The notes under the pieces: model-generated
Told to the model about the DNA's origin: nothing
Database searches by the model: none
The model's input: the letters and a program-made list of their open reading frames with translations, nothing else
Program-made: the position numbers and the translations under genes
Shown: positions 52,371-60,494 of the stretch, in pieces
Numbering within the stretch: position 1 is the first letter of the stretch
Layout: each line of letters starts with the position of its first letter
Origin: Lacrimispora indolis DSM 755
Lineage (GTDB): Bacteria; Bacillota; Clostridia; Lachnospirales; Lachnospiraceae
DNA: 64,000 nucleotides
Reading direction: 5' to 3'
Assembly: GCF_000526995.1 (NCBI RefSeq)
Contig: NZ_AZUI01000001.1
Location: 4,878,001-4,942,000, forward strand

Positions 52371-52420
52371 ACGCCCTGCGGGCATACCTTTATGCCCAAA
52401 AACATGGGCGGAATAGAGGA
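52371..52420 (+). repeat. Interspersed hairpin repeat, copy D2
   Basis: A full unit: GCCC-TGC-GGGC mini-hairpin, ATACCTTTATGCCCA, loop, TGGGCGGAATAGAGGA. It ends 8 bp before the rlmN start codon, so its AGAGGA is the probable ribosome binding site. Confidence 0.88.
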
Positions 52421-52428
52421 AATGTAGA

Positions 52429-53502
52429 ATGGATAAGATAGATATAAAATCTCTGGATATGGAGAAACTGACAGCCTTTTTGGTGTCAATCGGAGAAAAA
52501 CCATTCCGTGCAAAGCAGCTCTATGAGTGGATGCACCGGAAACTGGCGGCTGATTTTAATGAAATGACAAATCTTCCTAACTCCATGAAGGAGAAGCTGC
52601 TGCAGCTGACAGAGCTTACCTCCCTTACCGTTGTGGAGGAAAAGATCTCAAAAATAGATGGTACAAGAAAATACTTATTCGCTCTTTCTGATGGGAATGT
52701 GATTGAAAGCGTTTTGATGAAATACAAGCATGGAAACTCCGTCTGTATTTCATCCCAGGTAGGCTGCCGCATGGGCTGCCGGTTCTGTGCCTCTACCCTT
52801 GACGGCCTGGAAAGAAACTTAAGCCCGTCGGAAATGCTTGATCAGATATACCGGATCCAGAAGATCACCGGGGAACGGGTTTCCAATGTGGTCGTTATGG
52901 GTTCCGGAGAACCTTTAGACAACTTTGATTATCTGATTCAGTTCATCCGTCTTCTTACAGATGAAAACGGACTTAATATCAGCCAGCGCAACATAACGGT
53001 TTCTACCTGCGGCATTGTGCCCGGAATCCTTCGATTGGCTGATGAGGATTTACAGATCACCCTGGCTTTGTCCCTTCATGCGCCAAACGATGAGGTCAGA
53101 AAAACCCTGATGCCTGTGGCGAACCGTTTCCCTCTAAAGGATGTGCTGGATGCCTGTCAGGCGTATTTTGAAAAAACAGGGCGAAGGCTCACCTTTGAAT
53201 ACAGCCTGGTAAGCGGTGTCAACGATAATTTAAAAGAAGCTTCCGCTTTGGCAGCCCTGTTAAAAGGCCAGCACGGCCATGTGAATCTGATTCCGGTGAA
53301 CCCTATTAAAGAACGCAATTACGTGCAGTCAGACCGGAAAGCCATAGAGGCATTTAAAAATCTTCTTGAAAAAAACGGAATAAATGTTACTATAAGAAGA
53401 GAAATGGGAAGGGATATTAACGGTGCCTGCGGGCAGTTGAGAAAAAGCTTTTTAACCGAATCAGGGAAGTCCCCCGCTTCAAATGCGAAGAGAATTAATT
53501 AG
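52429..53502 (+). CDS. rlmN: 23S rRNA (adenine-2503-C2)-methyltransferase RlmN
   Basis: A 357-residue radical SAM enzyme with the cluster motif CRMGCRFC (C-x3-C-x2-C) preceded by SVCISSQVG, the GSGEPLDNFD region, ISTVSTCGIVPGI-like stretch and a C-terminal catalytic Cys region (INGACGQLRKS). It methylates A2503 of 23S rRNA and some tRNAs at A37. Cfr can be excluded by context. It belongs to the conserved block ahead of the PP2C/kinase pair. Confidence 0.95.
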   Translation: MDKIDIKSLDMEKLTAFLVSIGEKPFRAKQLYEWMHRKLAADFNEMTNLPNSMKEKLLQLTELTSLTVVEEKISKIDGTRKYLFALSDGNVIESVLMKYKHGNSVCISSQVGCRMGCRFCASTLDGLERNLSPSEMLDQIYRIQKITGERVSNVVVMGSGEPLDNFDYLIQFIRLLTDENGLNISQRNITVSTCGIVPGILRLADEDLQITLALSLHAPNDEVRKTLMPVANRFPLKDVLDACQAYFEKTGRRLTFEYSLVSGVNDNLKEASALAALLKGQHGHVNLIPVNPIKERNYVQSDRKAIEAFKNLLEKNGINVTIRREMGRDINGACGQLRKSFLTESGKSPASNAKRIN

Positions 53503-53647
53503 TGGGGAGGGGACTTACTTGTATCAGATGGAGCATTGGTTCTGCCTGATAAGCAGCAATAGCTGCTATTTGATTATGAGCAAGTAGCGGAGCGGATTGC
53601 TAATATCCGCCTGACATCAGGAGTAAAGAGGAAGTGAGAATGAAACG

Positions 53648-54391
53648 ATGAAGGCTTGCGCTATGACGGATACCGGAAGAGTCCGCACGGCCAATCAGGA
53701 TTATGTCTATGCCCAGGCAGAGCCTTTGGGCACACTGCCCAATCTTTTTTTGGTTGCTGACGGCATGGGCGGTCATCAGGCCGGGGATTTTGCCTCCAGA
53801 TATATTGCCGAAAATCTGGTGGACCACTTAAAACAGGCGGATTCGCCGGGGATTGTTCCGCTTCTTCGGGAGGGGATCTTAAAAGTCAACGGAATGCTTT
53901 ACCAGGAATCCATGAAGAATACGGAATTAAACGGCATGGGAACGACCCTGGTGGCAGCAGTGATTGAGGATTCTACCATGTATGTGGCTAATGTTGGAGA
54001 CAGCCGCCTGTATTTGGTGAGGAACCGGCTGCAGCAGATCACAAAGGATCATTCCTACGTGGAAGAGCTGGTGTCATTAGGCCAGCTGGAACGGGGAAGC
54101 CGGGATTACCGGGAAAAAAAGAATATTATAACAAGAGCGGTTGGTACAGAGGATAAGCTGGAGATTGATTTTTTTGAAGTCAGCCTGGAGCCGGGAGACT
54201 ATGTGCTCATGTGTTCCGATGGACTCAGCAATATGCTTGAGGACGCTGAGATGGAAGAAATTATCTGCTCAGAACTGGAGCTGCCGGAAAAGGCAGAAAA
54301 ATTAATTACAGTAGCCAATGACAATGGGGGGAAGGACAATATAGCTGTTGTTTTGATTGAACCCGAAATTGGCAGGGAGGTAAGCTTATGA
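53648..54391 (+). CDS. prpC: PP2C-type protein phosphatase (Stp1/PrpC)
   Basis: A 247-residue Mn2+-dependent phosphatase. Motifs: DTGRVRTANQDYVYA (the usual NED is NQD here), VADGMGGHQAGDFAS, MYVANVGDSRLYLV, TRAVGTE, MCSDGLSNML and GGKDNIAVVLI. All metal Asp residues are kept. It reverses phosphorylation by the PASTA kinase PrkC, whose gene it overlaps by 4 bp. The 145-bp gap before it holds small hairpins but no clear terminator. Confidence 0.94.
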   Translation: MKACAMTDTGRVRTANQDYVYAQAEPLGTLPNLFLVADGMGGHQAGDFASRYIAENLVDHLKQADSPGIVPLLREGILKVNGMLYQESMKNTELNGMGTTLVAAVIEDSTMYVANVGDSRLYLVRNRLQQITKDHSYVEELVSLGQLERGSRDYREKKNIITRAVGTEDKLEIDFFEVSLEPGDYVLMCSDGLSNMLEDAEMEEIICSELELPEKAEKLITVANDNGGKDNIAVVLIEPEIGREVSL

Positions 54392-56547
54392 TCTTGAGAC
54401 CGGGGACATTTTTACAGGACAGATATGAAATACTGGACCAGATTGGTTCCGGCGGGATGTCAGATGTGTATAAGGCCCTGTGCCATAAATTAAACCGCCC
54501 TGTCGCCATAAAGGTATTAAAGGAAGAGTTCAGTTCAGACAGCGGCTTTGTCGGTAAGTTTAAAATGGAGGCTCAGGCGGCTGCCTGTCTTTCTCATCCC
54601 AACATCGTAAACATTTATGATGTAGTGGACGAAGGAACCCTCCATTATATTGTTATGGAACTGATCGAAGGAATTACATTAAAAAATTATATTTCAAAAA
54701 AAGGCTGCCTTGATGTTAAGGAAGCCATCGGTGTGGCAATTTCTGTTGCACAGGGAATCGCGGCTGCCCACGAACAGGGCATCATACACCGGGATATCAA
54801 GCCTCAGAATATCATCATTGCCAGAGATGGAAAGGTAAAGGTAGCTGATTTCGGTATAGCCCGGGCTGCCTCTTCCCAGACCTTAAGCGCTACTGCGGTA
54901 GGCTCTGTCCATTACATATCGCCGGAACAGGCAAGAGGCGGTTACAGCGATGTCAGGAGCGATATCTATTCTCTGGGAATTACCATGTATGAAATGGTGG
55001 CCGGACGTGTTCCGTTTCAGGGAGATAATACGGTGACCGTTGCCCTGGCCCATTTGGAAGACCCCATAACACCGCCCAGTTTCTATAATGAGAACATACC
55101 GGTAGGACTGGAAAACATTATTTTAAAGTGCACCGAGAAAAAACCGGAATACCGTTATGGAAGCATGCATGAGGTCATATCCGATTTACGGAAAGCACTT
55201 GTCAATCCTGATGGGGATTTTGTCCAGTACAATTCCCAGGTGGATGATTCCCAGACGGTCATCATCGGAAAACCGGAGCTGGAGCAGATCCGGTCCGGCC
55301 GTAAGGTACAGGCAGATCCGGCGGCCAGCCGCAATGTCAGCAGGAATCAGGAGCAGAGGCCGGAACGACGCATGGAAAAAAATGCAGGCCAGCAGCCGGG
55401 CAACGGCAGAAACAGAAAACAGGATTCCGAGGATGATATCAATCCTAAAATCGAACGGCTTCTGACAGCGGCAGGTATTGTTGTGGCCATACTCATCGTG
55501 ATCGTGCTGATAATTGTATTTTCCAAAGTGAGCGGTTTATTCCGTTCCGGTTCCCCTAAGGAGACCGAATCAACAGCAGAGATTTCTACGGAAGAAACCT
55601 TAAGCGACAAAAAGGTGAAAATGACCAGCGTTGTAGGTCTGGCAACGGATATTGCGGAACAGAAGTTAAAGGACAACGGCGGACTGTATATGAAGGTAAG
55701 TGATTACGTATTTCACGATACCATTGACAAAGGGGATATTGTGTCTCAGGACCCGGCAGAGGGCACAGTCATTGATAAGTACTCTGCTGTCTATGTTGTG
55801 GTCAGCAAGGGTCCGGAACACGTTGCCATTGACTTAACAAAGCTTGGCCTTGACAAAATGGATGGCGTTTCTGCAAAAGCAGCACTGGAAGGAAACGGCC
55901 TGATCGTCAATGTGGAGCAGAAGAATCATGATACTGTTACAACAGGATATGTGATCAGCTACAGCCCCTCCGAGGCAAAGGAAGGGGAGACCGTGACCCT
56001 GGTTGTAAGTACCGGCCCGGCTCTTGTAAACCCTGTAACCGTTCCCAATATTGCCGGTCAGACCCATGAAGTGGCCTTGGAAATGCTGGCTGACGTGGGA
56101 CTGGTTGCGGGAACAGTGACAGAAGCTGCCTCCGAGACAGTTCCCTGGGGAAGTGTCATCAGCCAGTCCTTAACGGCAGACAGTCAGGTAGAAGCAGGAA
56201 CCAGCGTGGACTTTGTGGTCAGCAGCGGAACAGCCCAGCAGTCCAAGGTTAAATATCTGGCTTCCATTGATAAATCTTATTCCCTGCAGAACATCATCGG
56301 GCCCGGCTCCGGCAGCACACAGCTTACCTTGAAGATACAGCTGAGGCAGTCGGTCAATGGAAAAGACGAAATCAGAGAGCTTATGGGACCTGTTACCATG
56401 ACAGGAGACCAGATGCTTCCCGTATCATTTAAGAATATAGAAGGTGCTTACGGTGTTAACAGCGGAACCGTAGAGATCGTGAATGTGGAGACAGGCGATG
56501 TGATCAATTCATACTCCGTCACATTTATTCCGGTCCCCCAATCATAA
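54388..56547 (+). CDS. prkC: PASTA-domain serine/threonine kinase (PrkC/Stk1)
   Basis: A 719-residue membrane kinase. The cytoplasmic kinase domain (1-270) has the G-loop IGSGGMSDVYK, the catalytic HRDIKPQNII and VADFGIA; a disordered linker follows to about 350; a membrane helix spans about 356-380; and three PASTA repeats lie at about 408-475, 476-545 and 546-616. They are followed by a C-terminal beta-rich domain of about 100 residues. PASTA domains sense muropeptides or lipid II, and the kinase controls wall synthesis, germination and stationary-phase genes. It is paired with the PP2C gene. Confidence 0.95.
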   Translation: MILRPGTFLQDRYEILDQIGSGGMSDVYKALCHKLNRPVAIKVLKEEFSSDSGFVGKFKMEAQAAACLSHPNIVNIYDVVDEGTLHYIVMELIEGITLKNYISKKGCLDVKEAIGVAISVAQGIAAAHEQGIIHRDIKPQNIIIARDGKVKVADFGIARAASSQTLSATAVGSVHYISPEQARGGYSDVRSDIYSLGITMYEMVAGRVPFQGDNTVTVALAHLEDPITPPSFYNENIPVGLENIILKCTEKKPEYRYGSMHEVISDLRKALVNPDGDFVQYNSQVDDSQTVIIGKPELEQIRSGRKVQADPAASRNVSRNQEQRPERRMEKNAGQQPGNGRNRKQDSEDDINPKIERLLTAAGIVVAILIVIVLIIVFSKVSGLFRSGSPKETESTAEISTEETLSDKKVKMTSVVGLATDIAEQKLKDNGGLYMKVSDYVFHDTIDKGDIVSQDPAEGTVIDKYSAVYVVVSKGPEHVAIDLTKLGLDKMDGVSAKAALEGNGLIVNVEQKNHDTVTTGYVISYSPSEAKEGETVTLVVSTGPALVNPVTVPNIAGQTHEVALEMLADVGLVAGTVTEAASETVPWGSVISQSLTADSQVEAGTSVDFVVSSGTAQQSKVKYLASIDKSYSLQNIIGPGSGSTQLTLKIQLRQSVNGKDEIRELMGPVTMTGDQMLPVSFKNIEGAYGVNSGTVEIVNVETGDVINSYSVTFIPVPQS

Positions 56548-56557
56548 GGAACAATAT

Positions 56558-57436
56558 ATGACAGGAAAAATTTTGAAAGGAATTGCAGGCTTTTACTATG
56601 TCCACGGTGGGGACGAAACCATCTATGAATGCAAGGCAAAGGGTATTTTCCGTAATAAAAACGTGAAGCCTCTGGTTGGAGATAATGTGGAATTTTCCGT
56701 TCTGGACAGCGTGGAAAAGAAGGGGAACATCGAACGAATCCTGCCGAGGAAAAATGCCCTGGTCCGCCCTGCCGTAGCCAATGTGGATCAGGCGCTGGTA
56801 CTGTTTGCCATTACCCATCCGGAGCCTAACTTAAATCTGCTGGACCGTTTTCTGGTCATGATGGAGGTTCAGGAGCTTCCCGTAAAAATCTGTTTCAACA
56901 AAATCGATTTAACTGAAAATGAAAAAAGGCTGGCTCTTAGAGATATCTATGAGGCAGCCGGTTATCCCGTTTATTTTACCAGCACCTATGACAATCAGGG
57001 AATCCAGGAAATCAAGGAGCTGGTGCATGGGAGAACCACGGTTCTGGCAGGACCTTCCGGAGTTGGAAAGTCCTCCTTAACCAACCTTCTTTATCCTCAG
57101 GCTGATATGGAGACTGCAACGATCAGCGAGAAGATCCAGAGAGGAAAGCACACCACCAGGCATTCGGAGATTTTTGGCATGGGAGGGGATACGTACTTGA
57201 TGGATACGCCGGGATTTAGCTCCATGTACATGGAAGATATGGAATGCAACCGGCTGAAGGATTATTTTCCTGAGTTTGAGCCTTATGAAGACGGCTGCCG
57301 TTTTCTGGGCTGTGTGCACATTGGAGAAAAGACCTGCGGCGTAAAGGATGCTGTGAAAGAAGGCAAAATAAACAGGAGCCGATATGAAAATTACCGGCTT
57401 TTATATCAGGAACTAAAGGAGAAAAGGAGATATTAA
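56558..57436 (+). CDS. rsgA: Ribosome small-subunit GTPase RsgA
   Basis: A 292-residue circularly permuted GTPase. An OB-fold at the N-terminus is followed by ANVDQALVLFAITHPEPNLNLLDRFLV, the G4 motif NKID, then the G1 P-loop AGPSGVGKSSLTNLL, KHTTRHSE, the G3 MDTPGFSS, and a C-terminal zinc-binding region (CRFLGCVHIGEKTCGVKDAV). It helps mature the 30S subunit. The position between prkC and rpe is as in Bacillus (cpgA). Confidence 0.95.
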   Translation: MTGKILKGIAGFYYVHGGDETIYECKAKGIFRNKNVKPLVGDNVEFSVLDSVEKKGNIERILPRKNALVRPAVANVDQALVLFAITHPEPNLNLLDRFLVMMEVQELPVKICFNKIDLTENEKRLALRDIYEAAGYPVYFTSTYDNQGIQEIKELVHGRTTVLAGPSGVGKSSLTNLLYPQADMETATISEKIQRGKHTTRHSEIFGMGGDTYLMDTPGFSSMYMEDMECNRLKDYFPEFEPYEDGCRFLGCVHIGEKTCGVKDAVKEGKINRSRYENYRLLYQELKEKRRY

Positions 57437-57437
57437 T

Positions 57438-58100
57438 ATGCTTAAACTTGCCCCTTCCATATTAGCGGCGGACTTTAAAATTCTTGGACAGCAGGTAACA
57501 GAGGTAGCGGAAGCAGGAGCCCAGTACATCCATCTGGATGTGATGGATGGAGCATTTGTGCCCAGCATTTCATTTGGGATGCCGGTGATCGGAAGCCTTA
57601 AGGGCTGCACAGACCGGGTATTTGATGTTCACATGATGGTGGAGGAACCTGGAAGGTATATAAATGATATGAAAGAAGCAGGAGCCGATCTCATCTGTGT
57701 CCATGCGGAAGCCTGTACCCATTTGGACCGCACCGTTAATCAGATCAAGGAAGCAGGGCTAAAGGCCGGAGTGGCTCTTAATCCGGCAACGCCCTTATCG
57801 GTCCTGGACTTCATTCTGCCTGAATTGGATATGGTTTTGATTATGACGGTAAATCCGGGCTTTGGCGGACAGAAGTTTATTCCATATACACTGGATAAAG
57901 TGAGGGCTTTAAGACAGATTTGCAGGGAAAGTCATCTTGAGACAGATATCCAGGTGGACGGAGGTGTGACCTGTGAAAATGTGAGGGAACTGATTGAAGC
58001 AGGCGCCAATGTATTTGTTGCCGGTTCAGCCGTATTTAAAGGTGATGCCGCCGCCAATACAAAGGCATTCTTAAAAATATTTGAGGAATATGAAGGGTGA
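57438..58100 (+). CDS. rpe: Ribulose-phosphate 3-epimerase
   Basis: A 220-residue TIM-barrel enzyme with APSILAADF, YIHLDVMDGAFVPSISFG (metal-binding His and Asp), VHMMVEEPGRYI, LIMTVNPGFGGQKFI and DGGVTCENVRELIEAGA. It interconverts ribulose-5-P and xylulose-5-P in the pentose phosphate pathway. It is 1 bp after rsgA, and its stop overlaps the thiN start as GTGA. Confidence 0.96.
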   Translation: MLKLAPSILAADFKILGQQVTEVAEAGAQYIHLDVMDGAFVPSISFGMPVIGSLKGCTDRVFDVHMMVEEPGRYINDMKEAGADLICVHAEACTHLDRTVNQIKEAGLKAGVALNPATPLSVLDFILPELDMVLIMTVNPGFGGQKFIPYTLDKVRALRQICRESHLETDIQVDGGVTCENVRELIEAGANVFVAGSAVFKGDAAANTKAFLKIFEEYEG

Positions 58101-58810
58101 AGAAAGAACGTCTTACAGGCATACCGTTATGTCCAAAAGACATGGACAAGAATAAGGAAATTACCGGCCTGGTGGTTACCGGCGGCACCATGGATTATGG
58201 ATTTGCCGGAAGATTTTTGGAAAACAGAAGGTTTGATAAAATCATCGCAGTAGACGGAGGGCTGGCGGCCCTTTCTAAACTCCGGTTAAAGCCTGATGCC
58301 ATTGTTGGAGACTTTGATACGGTGTCAGAAGATGTTCTGGCAGAATACAAAAACAGCCCGGACAGGATCACCTGGGAGATTCATAAACCGGAAAAGGATG
58401 AGACCGATACGGAACTGGCTCTTAATACTGCCATAGGTCTTGGCTGCTCCAGGCTGGTTCTGCTGGGGGCCACAGGCGGAAGGATGGACCATTTTATCGG
58501 CAATCTCCATCTTCTTTATGCCTGCCTGAAAAAAGGTGTGGAAGCCGCCATTGTTGATGAAAAAAACTGGATCACAGTGATTGATAAGGGAAGGACCTTT
58601 CAGGCTGAAAGATTATGGGGGAAATACATTTCTTTCCTCCCCTTGAGCGGAGAGGTGAAAAAGATCACACTGACCGGATTCAAATATCCTCTTTATGAAA
58701 AGGACATTGACTTAGGAACCAGTTTATGCATCAGCAATGAACTGACCGGTCCGGAAGGCACCATTGACTTTGAATCCGGGATCCTGATTTGTATCCAGTC
58801 CCACGATTAA
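58097..58810 (+). CDS. thiN: Thiamine pyrophosphokinase with repeat-derived N-terminal extension
   Basis: GTG 58097 overlaps the rpe stop and has GAGGA at 58083-58087, so coupled translation is likely. Conserved TPK residues begin only near residue 24 (TGLVVTGGTMD), followed by VDGGLAALSKLRLKPDAIVGDFDT (diphosphate/Mg site), DETDTELALNTAI and LGATGGRMDH. The first 20 residues come from copy F of the interspersed repeat. An alternative start is ATG 58142, inside the repeat hairpin, which lacks a good Shine-Dalgarno. The enzyme makes thiamine diphosphate from thiamine and ATP. No TPP riboswitch is visible. Confidence 0.9.
   Translation: MKKERLTGIPLCPKDMDKNKEITGLVVTGGTMDYGFAGRFLENRRFDKIIAVDGGLAALSKLRLKPDAIVGDFDTVSEDVLAEYKNSPDRITWEIHKPEKDETDTELALNTAIGLGCSRLVLLGATGGRMDHFIGNLHLLYACLKKGVEAAIVDEKNWITVIDKGRTFQAERLWGKYISFLPLSGEVKKITLTGFKYPLYEKDIDLGTSLCISNELTGPEGTIDFESGILICIQSHD
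58107..58157 (+). repeat. Interspersed hairpin repeat, copy F, inside the thiN 5' end
   Basis: GGCATACCGTTATGTCCA, 7-base loop, TGGACAAGAATAAGG. The stem TGTCCA/TGGACA carries a compensatory pair change relative to TGCCCA/TGGGCA. Confidence 0.8.
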
Positions 58811-58903
58811 ACTGGTATGGTTTAATATATCTAAACTGGATATTTATATCATTCCACTTGCGTGCTAAGATAAAAAAATAAAAGCAGCAGGGAGGAATTA
58901 CCA

Positions 58904-59491
58904 ATGAGTAAAACAAATGACAGGATTTATAAAGTTGCGCTGACAGGACTGTTTGCAGCCATGTCTTATGTAGTATTTACATTCCTGCAATTTAAGATCA
59001 CGCTTCCGGGAGGAGATGCCACCTCCATTCATCTGGGGAATGCGGTCTGCGTTCTGGGAGCGCTTTTGATCGGCGGGTTATACGGCGGTTTAGGCGGCGC
59101 CATCGGCATGACCATAGGAGATCTCTTTGACCCGGTTTATGTGGTATATGCACCGAAGACCTTTATCCTTAAGCTTTGCATCGGCCTGATTACCGGATTT
59201 TTGGCTCATAAAATCGGCAGGATTCAGGAATCCACTGATAAAAAGCATATCCTGACCTGGACCATTGCAGCCGCAGCAGGAGGTCTTTTGTTCAATGTGA
59301 TTTTTGATCCCCTGATCGGTTACTATTATAAGCTTCTGATTCTGGGAAAACCGGCGGCAGAGCTGGCGCTGGCATGGAACGTTTTATCAACCTCCATTAA
59401 TGCCGTGACTTCCACCATTGTGTCCGTCATCATTTACATGCCCCTTCGGGATGGCTTGGTCAGATCCGGACTGTTATCAAAAATTTATTAG
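58904..59491 (+). CDS. ECF transporter S component, probably for vitamin B6
   Basis: A 195-residue membrane protein of the ECF S-component type (ECF-type_riboflavin-like family). It begins MSKTNDRIYKVALTGLFAAM and has FLQFKITLPGGDATSIHLGNAVCVLGALLIGG and GAIGMTIGDLFDPVYVVYAPKTFILKL. It lies 8 bp before a pyridoxal/pyridoxamine kinase gene, so it may be PdxU-like and import B6 vitamers (inference from context). The energising module is encoded elsewhere. GGGAGGAA precedes the ATG. Confidence 0.82.
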   Translation: MSKTNDRIYKVALTGLFAAMSYVVFTFLQFKITLPGGDATSIHLGNAVCVLGALLIGGLYGGLGGAIGMTIGDLFDPVYVVYAPKTFILKLCIGLITGFLAHKIGRIQESTDKKHILTWTIAAAAGGLLFNVIFDPLIGYYYKLLILGKPAAELALAWNVLSTSINAVTSTIVSVIIYMPLRDGLVRSGLLSKIY

Positions 59492-59499
59492 GAGCTTTT

Positions 59500-60339
59500 A
59501 TGACACCAGAAAAACATCAGAAAAAAATTGCTGTCATCAATGATTTATCGGGATATGGCCGCTGTTCTTTAACAGTGGCCCTCCCCATTCTTTCAGCATT
59601 AAAGGTCCAGTGCTGTCCTGTCCCCACTTCCATTTTATCCAACCATACCGGATTTCCCACTTACTTTTTTGATGACTATACAAAGAAAATGCCTTTGTAT
59701 GTGGAACAGTGGAAAAAACTGGACCTATCCTTTGACGGGATTTACAGCGGATTCTTAGGCTCTGAGGAACAGATCGGTATTGTGGTTGACATGATCAGGG
59801 ATTTCAGCACACCGGATACAAAGGTTATCGTGGACCCCATTATGGGAGATCACGGAAAGGCCTACCAGACCTATACGGAACGGATGTGCAGCCGCATGAG
59901 GGAACTGGTGGGATTTGGAGACATTGTTACACCGAATCTGACGGAAGCCTGCATCCTCACCGGAAGAGAATACCGGAGTTCGGGCTGGAAGCGCCGGGAG
60001 CTTCTTTCCATGGCGGCTGAGATATGGGATATGGGACCGGATTCCGTGGTGATCACAGGCATAAGGGAGGGTGGCTACGTGACCAACGTGGTGGCGGAAA
60101 AGGGCCGGGAGCCGCATTTCCTGCGTTCTCTTCATGTGGGAAGCGAACGGCCGGGGACGGGTGATGTGTTTTCCAGTATCCTGGCTGCTGAGACCGTAAA
60201 AGGCATTCCATTGACAGAAGCAGTGAAAAAAGCGGCCCGTTTTGTAAAGGCCAGCATTTTGAAATCCGATGAGCTTCATGTTCCGGTGAAAAACGGAGTG
60301 TGCTTTGAAGAAATCCTTTCTTTGCTCATTGGGAGATGA
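59500..60339 (+). CDS. Pyridoxamine/pyridoxal kinase
   Basis: A 279-residue ribokinase-fold enzyme with INDLSGYGRCSLTVALPILSALK (N-terminal vitamin-binding region), FDGIYSGFLGSEEQ, VIVDPIMGDHGK, TPNLTEACILTGR, and the anion-hole/catalytic segment GTGDVFSSILAAE with the Asp base. It resembles PdxK/PdxY kinases that trap B6 vitamers as phosphates; ThiD-like HMP kinase activity is an alternative. The adjacent transporter S component favours B6. Confidence 0.88.
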   Translation: MTPEKHQKKIAVINDLSGYGRCSLTVALPILSALKVQCCPVPTSILSNHTGFPTYFFDDYTKKMPLYVEQWKKLDLSFDGIYSGFLGSEEQIGIVVDMIRDFSTPDTKVIVDPIMGDHGKAYQTYTERMCSRMRELVGFGDIVTPNLTEACILTGREYRSSGWKRRELLSMAAEIWDMGPDSVVITGIREGGYVTNVVAEKGREPHFLRSLHVGSERPGTGDVFSSILAAETVKGIPLTEAVKKAARFVKASILKSDELHVPVKNGVCFEEILSLLIGR

Positions 60340-60349
60340 GAATGGAGAG

Positions 60350-60386
60350 GGAAATGCTTAAAAAGCGCGGGCAGAAAAGGGGAATT
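60350..60386 (+). repeat. Possible degenerate copy G of the interspersed repeat
   Basis: AATGCTTAAAAAGCGCGGGCAGAAAAGGGGA resembles the second half of the unit (GGGCAGAAAAG tail), but the left arm is decayed; low confidence. Confidence 0.35.
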
Positions 60387-60391
60387 TTAGG

Positions 60392-60419
60392 AAAGGGGCT
60401 TTTCTTTGCCCTTTTTTTG
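60392..60419 (+). terminator. Intrinsic terminator after the pyridoxamine kinase gene
   Basis: AAAGGGGC (60392-60399) pairs with GCCCTTTT (60408-60415), one G-U pair, then Ts. The serS -10 box TATAAT follows at 60423-60428, without a good -35. Confidence 0.75.
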
Positions 60420-60494
60420 TAGTATAATCAACGGCAGATTATTATGCGGGACAACTTTCGCAGAGAATATTGAGGAGAAACCAGGAGGAATACC

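Noticed and set aside
53528..53587. Small frame of about 19 residues (MEHWFCLISSNSCYLIMSK) before the PP2C gene
   Set aside because: Has no clear promoter or strong ribosome binding site and cannot be told from chance; noted in case a peptide gene is conserved there.
58000..58097. TPP riboswitch for thiN
   Set aside because: The upstream DNA is rpe coding sequence, and no TPP aptamer core is present.
58806..58826. ATTAAAC/GTTTAAT hairpin after thiN as a terminator
   Set aside because: AT-only 7-bp stem without T-tract; too weak to call.
60340..60494. T-box leader for serS
   Set aside because: No GGTGG-type antiterminator motif or specifier stem; the hairpin present is a plain terminator of the previous gene.
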